A DNA stretch of 64,000 nt from Trifolium pratense (lineage: Eukaryota; Streptophyta; Magnoliopsida; Fabales; Fabaceae): positions 16,016,337-16,080,336 of the forward strand of contig NC_060064.1 in NCBI RefSeq assembly GCF_020283565.1. Direction: 5' to 3'. The position numbers were made by a program, and so were the translations under genes. The notes below the pieces were generated by a model. The model saw only the letters and a program-made list of their open reading frames with translations, did not search any database and had not been told where the DNA came from. Positions 40,941 through 52,010 of this stretch are shown here, piece after piece; positions within the stretch are counted from its first letter, which is position 1; each line of letters begins with the position of its first letter.

Positions 40941-41871
40941 GTGCTGTGTTCAACGGATAAATTTTCAATCTAGCGTAATCCGTAAGTTACGGTTAAATCT
41001 TTTATGACAGCTATCAAATCTTTTTCATATCTATCTTTTTTTTCTTTTTTAGCAAGTAACAATAAATGCCACTTCAAACTTATCATTATTCAAAAAAAAA
41101 AAATTTCATTATTCAAAATAAAATAAAAAAAAATTGACATTATTTTTTTGAGTTTATAACTTTGATTTTACTAGTTTATAATTTATTTTGATAACATAAT
41201 TAGTCTCTGCGGTTATACACGAAGGATATAATAAGCTTACGAAAAAAATCAAATTTTATCTGGTTATTTGTATCTAGAAATGTAACTTTTCCCTTAAAAA
41301 AATGTTATTACTTTCGCCTTATTCTTTAACTACTATTCTTTTCGAATATATGAATATATTAAGTGCTTAAATTAACAACCCACACATTTTGTACCTTGAA
41401 TTTGAGCTTAGATGAGATTACTACCTATTAAGTTTGATTAATTTTTCACTTAGGATATGGTATTTAAAAGTGAAACATGTCATTTTTGGTGTCTCCGCCT
41501 TGACCCAATTATCTCAATGAATCTAATATATATAAGAAAGTTGATTTTTCTGGTTAAATCCAAAACACCTTTACTTAATTTGTTGTCATGTGTCCCAAAT
41601 GAGAATAATTGATGTCCAAAAATTTGATAACTGAACTAAAAGTACACACCATTTGTCAAGTAATCAAGCCATCTAAGTCATATTTCATCTTGTGAGTGAA
41701 AACGTTACTTTATTGAAAGACATAGTTGCATTTTAACAAGCTACAACCCACTTAGTTACTTTTGAAAACAAATGCATGTGACAATGTCTTTTGTTTTGCA
41801 AGTTGTCATGAGTTATCTTTTGGAGGCAAACTATGATATTCAAATTTCAAAAGTAAAAAACAAAAGGAAAA
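40941..41871. other. Intergenic AT-rich DNA
   Basis: No open frames or repeats that I can assign. Confidence 0.55.
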
Positions 41872-42034
41872 TGCTAAACAGTGCCCCCGGGGCACTGTTT
41901 AAGGAACCAAATATAGTAATATCATATTGAAGTTTGGGCAGTCAACGCCTCGAAAGTCTAAAAAGTGTTATTTTTAATTTTAAAATTTCCTTTTTTGGTT
42001 TCCTTAACCAGTGCCCCGGGGGCACCGGTTAGCA
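41872..42034. mobile_element. MITE with TGCTAAC...GTGCCCCCGGGGCAC ends, 163 bp
   Basis: The left end TGCTAAACAGTGCCCCCGGG and the right end on the minus strand (TGCTAACCGGTGCCCCCGGG) form ~40-bp terminal inverted repeats. Each terminal repeat also contains its own palindrome (GTGCCCCCGGGGCAC). No coding capacity. Confidence 0.85.
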
Positions 42035-42591
42035 TGACCCAAAACAAAATCTATATTTTACACCGGATAAATTTTAACTGATATAAATTTTAACTATCAT
42101 ATACGGGACAAATTATCACTGATAAAAAATTTAAAATAATTATCATATGTGATACAAGTTCTTACTAATAAAAATTTCAAAAAAAACTATTTTACACAGG
42201 GTAAATTCTAACTAATGTATAATTATTATTTTTTGGTACAAACTGATATATAAGTTTTAACTATCATATATGGGATAAATTATCACTGATAAAAAATTCA
42301 AAATAATTATCATATGTGAGATAAGTTCTTACTAAAATAAAAATTTTGAAAAAACTATTTTACACGACATAAATTCTAACTGATATATAAATATATTCTA
42401 TGTAATTATTTCTTTCAATTTAAATATTTAGAATTGCAACCAACTTTGATTACAAAACTATAACTTAAAAAAATATCGTCGTAACCGCACGGATCTATTA
42501 GTAGTTAATTGTTAATTATGTTCACAAAAATATACTAATTGTTATTTCTTATATTAGTGAAGTGGATTTATGCAAAAAATATATATTAGTG
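42035..42591. other. AT-rich DNA with diverged tandem repeat
   Basis: A ~110-160 bp unit ('taaattttaactatcatatacgggacaaattatcactgataaaaaattt...caaaataattatcatatgtga...aaaactattttacac') is present about two and a half times between 42055 and 42385. No gene. Confidence 0.7.
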
Positions 42592-43196
42592 AACTGGAAG
42601 GGGTCCGGTTACTGTGCATAAGCCAAAGCTTATGCACCGTCCATAAGCTACAGTAAACTGCTGAATACACCCCCATGTCCTTGCTTCATACACCCCCACT
42701 TCGTACCAATAGACAAAATCTTTCCGACAAAATATCTCCACTCCAACTCCGCCGTCGCTTCCAACTCCGCCGTCTGCGTTCGTACCAATTCTAAGGTCGA
42801 TTTGATTTCGTTGTTTTGATTTCGTTCCTTCCTTGTTGAATTTATGAAGATTTGCTTAAGAAAATTGATGATATTGGTTAATTCTTGTTTGTTCTAGTCT
42901 CTGCTGCAAGCCTCACAGAACGAGAATAAGAACTTTTGATTTTGAAAGCGGTGAGAGTAACTCAACAGGATCATCGAAGCTTTGGAAGTTACGTGATCCA
43001 AAATTAAGAAGTAACAGTGACGGAAAAGGTTCGTGTTTTTGAATCTAACTCTCGATACTCACTCATCATCACCGTCGCCAACAACAACGTCGCCGGAATC
43101 ATCCTCAAAATGGTAAAACCAAAAGAGGTTCGAGATATTTTCTTCCTCTAATTTCTTCTGTATTCAAGTAATTGCAGTGTGTTTTGATTTTGGGAA

Positions 43197-43510
43197 TTAG
43201 GTTTGGAAAAGGTTTTTGCTGTTGTTGTTGTTCTTGAGGCTTTGGTTTTTGAAAATGATACTTGAAACCTTTTTATCAGAAGTGAATTTAGATACAAGGT
43301 TCTGATTGATAGTCACTGCATTGTACATGATTTGAACAAGTAATCCTTCACTTAGCTCAGCAGCTAGTCCAACCGCAGTTTCAACATTTTCCTTTTCAGC
43401 GATAACCACCTCGCAGTCAAACAATCGATTGTTTATATCTTTTATTTCTGCTAAAAGATTCTGATTTTCCTGCTGAGTTAACAATGTGACAGTAAGATTA
43501 GTGTGAAACC
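43197..43510 (-). other. Coiled-coil-like exon segment, possible captured fragment
   Basis: The minus-strand open frame reads TLLTQQENQNLLAEIKDINN then RLFDCEVVIAEKENVETAVG and AVTINQNLVSKF, a helical, coding-looking stretch. The frame's first part (43511-43655) is only the AATGGTTTCAG repeat. I do not recognise a parent gene; it could be a piece of a coiled-coil protein picked up by the MULE. Confidence 0.35.
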
Positions 43511-43630
43511 ATTTTGCTGGTAGAATGGTTTCAGAGAGTTGTACTCTGAAACCATTTTGCTGGTAGAATGATTTCAGAGAGTTATCAGTGAAGGTTGATG
43601 CCATTCCTAAGTGTGTTTTCTTATCTTGCA

Positions 43631-45015
43631 GCAAGTTCAAGTAAGAAGGGAGCAATTATTGGTGGTGGTGTTGGAGGTGTAGTCCTTGTTCTGATCCTCC
43701 TTGCACTATTTCTTTGGCTTAAGCTCACGAAGAAACCGAAGCGACATCCTAGAGGTGAAATATTTTGGAAAATCTTTCAATCCATGATCATGATTTCTTC
43801 CACAAGAACACAAGATTTTCAAACTACGATTTTCAAGAGACTTTTCTATTTAATGTTTACAAGATTTTCAAACCCCTAGTTTGCAAATTTTAGTTCAATG
43901 ACTATACAATGAATGTGAATAAATTAACATCATAGTTCATTTACTTTTCAAGAGAGTCATGAGATTCCTAATTATGTTTCCCTTATCAGGTGACATATTG
44001 GGAGCAACTGAGTTAAGAGGTCCAGTTACTTACCGGTATAATGATTTGAAGTCTGCAACGAAAAATTTTAGTGATGAAAATAAATTAGGAGAAGGAGGTT
44101 TTGGAGATGTATACAAGGTACTATACTTAGTTAATTTTGAACATTTTTTTGGTATAATACATATTTACATATAAGCATGATTTTGTCTGAATTGATGATA
44201 ACTGCAGAAAAAATTTGTTATAGGTATTATCTCTTTTACATAAATATTGCTTTTAAGATTAAGAAAATAATTATTAATCGTCATTTGTATTGATGATTCG
44301 ACAATTATGGTACGGGGCACTTTAAAAAATGGTAACGTAGTAGCTGTCAAGAAATTGATTTTAGGCCATTCCAGCAAGATGGATGAACAATTTGAAAGTG
44401 AAGTGAAGCTTATAAGTAATGTTCATCACAGGAATTTAGTTCGACTTCTTGGATGTTGTAGTAAAGGCCAAGAGAGAATCCTTGTTTATGAATACATGGC
44501 AAACAACAGCCTTGACAAATTCTTATTTGGTACAAGATCATGTCAATCTTCCTATTGAATCAACTAATGAATGTGTAATTTTATTTTACACCGACAGTGT
44601 ATACAAATTAAATCCATTTAATTTTGGTAACAGGTGAAAAGAAGGGTTCCCTGAACTAGATGCAAAGGTATGATATAATTTTAGGCACGACAAGAGGTTT
44701 GGCCTATCTGCACGAGGATTTCCATGTTTGTATTATACATAGGGATATAAAGACTGGCAACATTCTCTTAGACGACCGTTTCAAAAAAAAACATTCTCTT
44801 AGACGATGATCTTCAGCCTAAAATTGCTGATTTTGGGTTGGCAAGGCTTTTACCAGAAGATCAATCTCATCTTAGCACAAGATTTGCAGGAACATTGTAA
44901 GTCCAAATGATTACTTTTATAAAGATGTAGCTGACATAAAAAGAATCTAATTTTAATGTTACATTCTTTATCAACTATGCTAGGGGATACACTGCACCAG
45001 AATATGCAATACATG
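43631..45015 (+). pseudogene. Captured fragment of a cysteine-rich receptor-like kinase (CRK2-like)
   Basis: Exon pieces: 43631-43754 (SSSKKGAIIGGGVGGVVLVL, a transmembrane segment), 43990-44117 (TYRYNDLKSATKNFSDENKL then GEGGFGDVYK), ~44315-44529 (GTLKNGNVVAVKKLILGHSS ... NLVRLLGCCSKGQERILVYE), 44634-44896 (subdomains [45 protein letters not shown]) and 44984-45015 (GYTAPEYAIHG). The glycine loop, invariant lysine (AVKK), HRDIK and DFG motifs are present. Defects: a TAG in place of the Trp codon after KKGSLN, a duplicated ACATTCTCTTAGACGA (44759-44807) flanking a short filler, and a mutated splice acceptor before 44315. The extracellular Gnk2/DUF26 part and the kinase C-lobe end are missing. 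It lies inside the MULE, so it is a captured and decayed piece. Confidence 0.92.
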
Positions 45016-45452
45016 GTAAGTTAAATGTATGTTTCTTCTATGAATTTTTTGTTGCTTAAATGATCCATTTTTGAGTTGGACCTTAACAAATCTCACCTTT
45101 AGAAAGGCACATGATCCATTTTCTGTTTCTAATCACTGTGTATGTTATGCTTTTTTTATTGAGGTGTTTAAAATTGATTTTAGAATGGTTTCAGAGAGTT
45201 GTACTCTAAAACCATTTAGTTGGTAGAATGGTTTCAGAGAGTTGTACTCTGAAACCATTTTGCTGGTAGAATGGTTTCAGGTAGTTGATGTTTAATTGTT
45301 GCTTCCTAAACCATTTTGCTTGTAGAATGATTTCAAATGATTATGTTCCAGTTACATCCTTAGTTTAGGCCATTTGGAGGAACTACAAAATTAACATCAG
45401 TTCATTTATCTTATCAATCAATTATGATTATCTTTTTTTGTAAAACTTATAG

Positions 45453-45540
45453 ATTGTTGGAGATAATATGCAAGGTGCTGTGTTTGGAGAGCTGCTAGAT
45501 TGCCTCTTGAAACCTACAAACATCAAAGAGAAAATATCAA
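45453..45540 (+). pseudogene. Captured exon of a TLDc-domain (OXR1-like) gene
   Basis: The exon is bounded by TTATAG and GTATG and reads IVGDNMQGAVFGELLDCLLKPT, matching the conserved GD..GAVFGGL...PLKPT block that starts TLDc domains. Beyond KPT the family's K-R-K-Y-Q appears one base out of frame (AAGAGAAAATATCAA), so there is a single-base frameshift. Only this exon is recognised. Short match; moderately sure. Confidence 0.6.
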
Positions 45541-45657
45541 GTATGTTAACTTCATTTTGTCATGGACAATGCTTCTTAATAATGCACTTCTTCTTAAAGT
45601 ATGATTTATTTTTGACAATTTTGCGCAAAGGGATTGATATAGGTTGTTTTTACTTGT

Positions 45658-45841
45658 AGGCTTGATGCTACTTGCATCTCTTGGAAGCGAATGCGAGGAA
45701 ACTATGTTAAAACAATTGATGTTGTTGGAGTTTGGCAAGAGAACAATGTTGTTGAAACTGAAAAGACCATTGAAGCTCTTAAAAGAGTTGGATAGTAAAT
45801 TTAGAAAAGTTCTCAGAATTGATGTTATTCTTGTTGTATAA
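45658..45841 (+). other. Unassigned exon-like segment in the MULE
   Basis: After a TTTTTACTTGTAG acceptor-like site, two frames stay open for 45-60 codons (one reads ISWKRMRGNYVKTIDVVGVW, the other LASLGSECEETMLKQLMLLE). I do not recognise either. It may be a further captured exon. Confidence 0.3.
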
Positions 45842-46139
45842 ATTGTTGTAGACCTTTGGATGTATTTATATATTTTAAGTTATTTTATGTGTCATCTTGG
45901 GTAGAAATTGTAATATCACCACATACATATTGTAAAGAATTTAGACCTATATTTATGTACTATCGATTAATGCAATTAGATTTATAATGATTTTGCAATA
46001 TCATTTTTCTGGTTTCAATATCCTTCCTATAGTTTCTACTAGTTATGCAATTCTTCTAGTCCATTATTATGATTATATTTAGCCATTTGTTACTTTCCTC
46101 TTGCACTTTTAACAAGACTGGTGGAAGACTAATGGAAGT

Positions 46140-47100
46140 TTCAACTAATGAAAGTTCCTGAACCTTTTATCAAAAGTGTATATGTAACTGAAACCATTTA
46201 ACAAGACTAATGGTTTCAGTGTATAACGTACTGAAACCATTTATCAAGCATAATGGTTTCAGTGTAAAACTTACTGAAACCATTTAACAAGAGTAATGGT
46301 TTCAGTGTACAAATCCATCATGGGTTAATAATATTCAAAATCAAGGTTATAATATTGAAAATCATAAGTATGAAAACCAAAATCAAGAGTTTTTTCAAAA
46401 TTGAGATAATTTTCAAATGGGTCTGCTTAATAGTTAATGTCGTTCAAATGCATTTATAATTAAGTTAAGAAAGATTAAAATGTATTGGATTCGAATAGAG
46501 GAGAATTGTCTTCGAATCAACCCATGAACCTAAACCTCGGAAGAGAGGTGATGTGTTGGATTCAAATGCACGTCCTTCAAACCTGAACCTTTTATCAAAA
46601 GTGTATATGTAACTGAAACCATTTATCAAGCATAATGATTTCAGTGTATAACTTACTGAAATCATTTAACAAGAGTAATTGTTTCAGTGTACAAATCCAT
46701 TATGGGTTAATAATATTCAAAATCAAGGTTATAATATTGAAAATCATAAGTATGAAAACCAAAATCAAGAGTTATTTCCTTTCACCAAGAGTGGCTAGAG
46801 GCACACAAAAGAAAAATTAAATTTCGAAAGTGGCGAGAGGTTTTTTCAAAATTGAGATAATTTTCAAATGGATCTGATTAATAGTTAATGTCGTTCAAAC
46901 ATTTATAATTAAATTGAGAGTTAATGTATTGAACCTTTTATCAAAAGTGTTATGTAACTGGAACCATTTAACAAAAAAAATTAAATTTCGAAAGTGACGA
47001 AAGGTTTTTTCAAAATTAAATTGAGATAATTTTCAAATGGGTTTGCTTAATAGTTAATGTTGTTCAAATGCATTTATAATTAAGTTTGGAAAGATTAAAA
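46140..47100. repeat. Diverged ~375-bp tandem duplication in the MULE
   Basis: The block 'ggttaataatattcaaaatcaagg...aatcataagtatgaaaacc' at 46324-46390 recurs at 46703-46765, and 'tttcaaattgagataattttcaaatgg' recurs at 46395, 46843 and 47010. No coding region. Confidence 0.75.
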
Positions 47101-47399
47101 TGTAACTGAAACCATTTAACAAGACTAATGGTTTCAGTAGGTTATACACTGAAACCATTACTCTTGCTAAATGGTTTCAGTTTTGTTAACCCATTAATAT
47201 TGGTAAAATAGATTTTTAAAATCCTTAATATTGGCAGATTATAAGTGAATGTAGTATAACATCATTATTGTTAAATGGCTTTGAATAAAAATTGTACACT
47301 GAAACCATTACTCTTGTAAAATGGTTTCAACATGTTATACACTGAAACCATTAGTCTTGTTAAATGGTTTCAGTGTTGTGAACCCATTAATATTGACTA

Positions 47400-47914
47400 T
47401 GAGAGTAAAATAGATTTTTTAAATCCTGAATATTCAAACCATTATTCATAACCTATAGTACGCACTTATTCACAAATGCATTTCCATTTTCGCCTTAAAC
47501 TATAGAACAAATGTGATCAATAACCAAGCACTACCATCACCCCTATCTTATTGAACCAGTATGATCTGTACAGTTTGACTTGAGCTGAAGAAGAAAAACC
47601 AAGACTCTTCAAATATATCATAAGTAGTAGTCTGCAAAAAGTTCAATAAGTGGGTCTTTTTTTTTTTTGAATGGCTAGTGGGTCTCTTCTAAAACAATCT
47701 ATCTTGGCTACAATACTGCAACAATTATCGCTATCGCAAAATGCAAAGAGAATTCCAAAAGAACAGTTGTAAGAAAATAGGGGCCAACAAAACTGAACAT
47801 TATTGCAAAATTACACAATAGATAGTTTCAAATCATCTTTTACAGCTAGCTAAAGGACACAAATAAAAAACAAAAAAAAAAAGCATTCAAGGTTTCAGAC
47901 AATGCTCGAATTGG
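47400..47914. other. MULE interior, nothing recognised
   Basis: Non-coding on inspection; it lies downstream of the minus-strand RAD51 fragment and may correspond to the 3' untranslated part of the captured RAD51 gene. Confidence 0.4.
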
Positions 47915-48148
47915 TCAGTCTTTAACATCAGAAACACCTTCACCTAAAATCTGAAACCTTGCTTCGGCTTCAGCCAAACAAGGAGAACTAATCACTTTAC
48001 AGATTCGCTCTTCCCCTCTTCCTTTCCTGAGAGCTAACCTTGTTGTGGTTGCACGAGCCATAATATTGCCTCCAATAGGCTTGACTTGGGGTCTAGCAAA
48101 CATTGCAGAACCATCTACCTGTGAAACTACTTGATCTCTAGTGATAAC
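47915..48148 (-). pseudogene. Captured C-terminal fragment of RAD51 recombinase
   Basis: Reads [78 protein letters not shown], then stop. This is the C-terminal end of plant RAD51 (usual end ...EGVTDVKD) with the loop VVITNQVVAQVDG altered by one inserted codon (TRDQ for TNQ). About 77 residues remain of ~340; the ATPase core (Walker A and B) is absent. It has no start codon of its own (TTG at 48151). It directly follows the AOX fragment's stop on the same strand. Confidence 0.9.
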
Positions 48149-48643
48149 CAATTGGAGCAGCAGCCTCTCTTAACTCTCTTCCTTGGTAATGGATATCCTG
48201 CAATTCATATCATTATAATACAATCAGTACTCTTGAATCCAATTCAACATAATCACATGAAGTGTGTTCTTTAATACACCCTTAATCATAACAATAAAAC
48301 TCAACTTCTTTTGAAAAATTGAGAGGATAAAGAGAGACGACTTACTGATGCAAAGTGGTTGACATCGCGATGATGTGCTTCATCAGCTCTGACAACCATA
48401 ACAACATCCCTTAAAGTAGAGTTCGGGGGAAGCTGCCAATAGTCAATAGCAATGGCTGGAGCAGGAACATTTTCTATGTTTCCTTTATCAAGCTCCTTGA
48501 GAAACTCAGTGTATGAGTGAATAGCTTCTTCCTCAAGATAACCAACCATACGGTGTACAAATTTTGGTGAGAGCAAATAGCCTAAGAAATAAGCATTGAA
48601 GAAAACACCTTGGACAGTTATGACAAGAGCACGCTCATACAAA
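48138..48643 (-). pseudogene. Captured C-terminal half of alternative oxidase (AOX), two exons
   Basis: Exon pieces are 48643-48346 ([75 protein letters not shown]) and 48197-48138 ([19 protein letters not shown], stop). The intron between them keeps GTAAG and GCAG borders and joins in phase 0. The EEEAIHS and RADEAHHRD motifs provide di-iron ligands of the mitochondrial ubiquinol oxidase, but the N-terminal half, transit peptide and the first ligand helix are missing, so no active enzyme is possible. Small changes (FVHR for [13 protein letters not shown]) suggest some drift. It belongs to the MULE's captured cargo. Confidence 0.93.
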
Positions 48644-48839
48644 AACACCAACACAAATGAATCAAAACCTATACAAAAACACAACTGAATCAATAAAAAT
48701 CATTTTGGTTTTCAGACATTACATATCTTAATTGACAAGCAGTCTGAAACCATTTTTTCAGTGGAATGGTTTCAATAAGTTATACACTGAAACCATTAGT
48801 CTTATTAAATGGTTTCACAGCAGACAAACACAGTTCAAA

Positions 48840-49060
48840 CCTCAAAATGTTTAACAGTCCAGTTGTTCTTTTATTAATGCATAAACACAATTGTGATTCA
48901 TAAACATAAAGATTAAAAAAACAGTCCAGTTGTACTTTGATCAATGCATAAACACAATCGTGATCCATAAACACAAAGATTAAAAAAACAGTCCAGTTGT
49001 TCTTTGATCAATGCATAAACACAATTGTGATTCATAAACACAAAAATTTAAAAACATTAG
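48840..49060. repeat. ~65-bp tandem repeat, about three copies
   Basis: AACAGTCCAGTTGTTCTTT followed by ATCAATGCATAAACACAA, TGTGATTCATAAACA and AAAGATTAAAA recurs at about 48854, 48919 and 48987. It includes open frame fragments that are not genes. Confidence 0.85.
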
Positions 49061-49139
49061 TCAACATACAGACATGATAATCAGATGCAGAAAAACACAC
49101 TTGTGATTCAAAATTAGCTCAAACCTAAATTCCTAAATT

Positions 49140-50457
49140 ATAGAAGGTGGAGAAAGTTCAAACCTGGAGAGCTTGGGAGAATCTACTACGTTTGCGAAGA
49201 TCACAAATAATGCAGATAGATAATCGTCGAACAATGCAGAGAGAGAATCTACCAACGCTAACTTGTGTTTTTGTATAGGTTTGAATCAAAACCTATACAA
49301 AAACACAACCGAATCAATAAAAATAATTTTGATTTTCAGACATCACATATATTAATTGACAAACAGTTGGAAACCATTTTTTCAATCTAATGGTTTTCAA
49401 TCAAAGAACAACTGGACATTTTGGAATATCCTTAATTTGTTGACTTTCCAAAATTCAAATAATACACAATTAATATGTATCTATATTACAATTTGTACCC
49501 AAAATGGGACTCTTTTGAAAACTTGCATATGAGTCCCAAAATGGAACTCTTTTGATCACTTGCAAAAGCTTGTATATACAACAACAACAATAACAACATC
49601 AATTTTGAAAACTTTTCCAGATTCACAATGCAATTCTTTTAAGAAATTCAAGAGCTTTTTAGCTTCATTCTCTTGCCAAACTCAAACAATAATATCAATA
49701 ACCAAAATCAAAATGATAAGAAGTGGCTCCACATTAGCTTCAAGTGAAAGCAATTTGTACAATTTTCTTTGATACATTCTATCAAACAATGTGAAACCAA
49801 AATACTTGCCTAATGGTTTCAGACAAAAACAACATTCATGCATGGATTGAAAAATGATCAACACTAATGAAAAATCAAAATCTACAAACTAGTATAATAT
49901 CAGAATCCATGCATATGAGAATCAAAATCAAAATAAAAGTAGAATATCATATGCAGAAAACACAATTGTGATTCAAAATCAATTTAGGGTTTGATTTTGC
50001 AATTATTCAATTCCTAAATTATAGAAGGTGGAGAAAGTTCAAACTTGGAGAGCTGGGATAATCTACTACGTTTACGAAGATCCTGAACACGATACAAGAA
50101 CAAGATTTGAGATGGAGAAGACGACGGCGAGATTCAGAGAGAATCGTGCCGGAGAGCTTGAGAGAATTGCGACGGTGAGCTTGAGGTAATCTACTACGTT
50201 TGCGAAGATCCTGAACACGATACAAGAACACGATTTGAGATGGAGAAGACGACGACGAGATTCAGAGAGAATCGCGCCAGAAAGCTTGAGAGAATCGCGA
50301 CGGTGAGCTTGAGAGAATAGTGTGATCCTGTGTGACTCAGGGTCAGAGAGTGAGACCTTCAGATCATTACACGTGTCATCAAAAAATCATGATCGGATGG
50401 TTGTCATCACCTTATGCACTGTGCATAAATACACCCTTATGCATATTAACTCCTGCC
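49140..50457. repeat. Right subterminal part of the MULE with tandem duplication
   Basis: 'ctactacgtttgcgaagatcctgaacacgatacaag...gagatggagaagacgacg...cgccagaaagcttgagagaat' is present twice in tandem (50060-50185 and 50190-50312), and a related start ('aaattatagaaggtggagaaagttcaaacctggagagc') occurs at 49137 and 50018. This GC-richer sequence looks like a captured 5' leader. Confidence 0.7.
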
Positions 50458-50737
50458 AACTGGAAGCAATCGGAAAAAAAAAATTCCCAAACCAAAGGTA
50501 TATATGTAAAGAATAATTCAATTATAATTAATTTATTAGCATTTTGAATATAATCAAACAGAAAGTTCACTCCGTTAAAAGATAATTTTTTGAAGGAAAC
50601 TTGGGCAAAGGAATAAAATTAATTTTTGGAAGGATCATTGGCATAACATTCCTATGGTCGGTCATCTTGATATCTCAGAGGAAACACATTACTTGCAGCT
50701 ACTGTGAAGGATTTCATCAGGAATAATAAGAATTGGT

Positions 50738-51295
50738 TGTTGGAATTAATTTAATATTAATTATAAACATGCTCTCACTAATAAAGATTAAACATATAAT
50801 CTTATAACTGAAGTGCGGAAACTAAATATATGAGCATGTATGTAAAGGATCTACGACATGTTAATTTATCAAGGATTATAGGAATACCTGAATAGATGAA
50901 CCGTTAGATAGAAGTAGAACAAACCGTAACGAGAGAGACAAACAACGAGTATTCGTTGGCTTGTAGTTCTTCCTTATGCCTTAAGCACTCTTCAGATAGG
51001 GAGAAGAGGCGATATGCAGTCTGTCCGGTATATTTGGGATCATAGTCTATATATAATTTGATGACCCATTAAGGTACCCATTATTCTCAAATGGGTCATC
51101 CTGACATCTACTCATATTGAGTCCATATCAATTAATTAAATGTTTAATTAATTATCTAATTAGAAGTCTAATTAGCTTTATTACTTAATTTGACCACTAA
51201 TCAATTAAGGCTCTTTATTGATAAATATCTAATATAATTATATAAAGATATTTGTCCACATAATATTATTGGAATTTAATAAAATATTCCAACCA
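50738..51295 (-). repeat. Copia 3' LTR, minus orientation, of a truncated element
   Basis: The minus strand has a polypurine tract GCCCAAGTGGGAGA (51296-51309) followed by an LTR starting TGGTTGGAATATT (51295) and ending ATTCCAACA (50738), 558 bp. This is the usual '...AAGTGGGAG A TTGTTGGA' junction of plant copia elements. Up to about 51500 some internal DNA remains (CCGGAAACCACCACATC patch); the remainder of the element is gone. Confidence 0.75.
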
Positions 51296-51499
51296 TCTCC
51301 CACTTGGGCTATATATCATAATACTTATATCATTTTTCTTTCGGCGCGCACCCGAATGATATTTATCTTTAAATTTCAACTTTACAATCTGGTCCACCTA
51401 ATACATCAATAATGAGACCATCGTAGCTGTCGTCACTGACGTATTACATGACGGAACCCCGGAAACCACCACATCAAATATACTTAATGACATAGATCG

Positions 51500-52010
51500 A
51501 TATGGATGAGTGACATGGAAATTTCATAAAAAAATGATCTCTAAATTATGTTTATTTTCAATTGGTCCAGCTGAAGTCTTTAGTGAGATAAAAAAAATCA
51601 ATATTTGTCACATATACTGTGTGGGGCAATTTGGCTCGGTCTTTATTCAAAACACTGTTGGTCAGTTGGTGAGGAAGCAAGTTCCAAATGCAACACTGTA
51701 AGTGACTAATAATAGTGTACAGAAGCAGCATAATCAGAGGAAATTACTTGACTCATTCCCTTTGAAATTAACACTAATGTATCGCAAATTAAACAGTTTT
51801 GTATCAATATAATGATATCTCAAAAATTAACTATACATACATATCCTTTTTTTTTCTTTTTTTTTTTTTCCTTCCGATCAGATAACTATACATACATATA
51901 CAATTCAACTAAAAAATAAGATACATTAGGATTCAATTTATGATGGTTTAAATTAAATTGGTGAAACTTTTTTTTTTGATACATTAAATTGGTGAAACTT
52001 AATCTATAAA
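51500..52010. other. Intergenic, nothing recognised
   Basis: The 63-residue open frame at 51510-51701 has no domain features. T/A runs occur near 51848-51872. Confidence 0.5.

Larger units (their letters stand above)
43500..49825. repeat. Dispersed AATGGTTTCAG / CTGAAACCATT inverted-pair motif array
   Basis: The core AATGGTTTCA occurs, in both orientations and often as facing pairs, at 43501-43590, 45183-45340, 46188-46315, 46612-46690, 47105-47180, 47298-47375, 48745-48820, 49365-49395 and 49790-49825. The usual form is AATGGTTTCAGTGTATAAC with ACTGAAACCATT closing the hairpin. It is found only in the MULE in this window. Confidence 0.85.
42592..50466. mobile_element. 7.86 kb Mutator-like element with multiple captured gene fragments (Pack-MULE type)
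   Basis: The element body is 42601-50457. It is flanked by the perfect 9-bp direct repeat AACTGGAAG (42592-42600 and 50458-50466), the target duplication size of Mutator-like transposons. The ends pair as inverted repeats: GGGTCCGGTTACTGTGCATA on the left against GGCAGGAGTTAATATGCATA on the right read from the minus strand, both then continuing as a hairpin of GCATAAG and CTTATGCAC words. There is no MURA-type transposase. Inside are pieces of a CRK kinase, a TLDc gene, RAD51 and alternative oxidase, with introns kept, so capture was from genomic DNA. Confidence 0.85.

Noticed and set aside
47915..48643. A possible AOX-RAD51 fusion protein
   Set aside because: The AOX frame ends in TAG at 48138-48140 and RAD51 is in another frame; both pieces lack their functional cores, so this is a junction of fragments, not a fusion gene.
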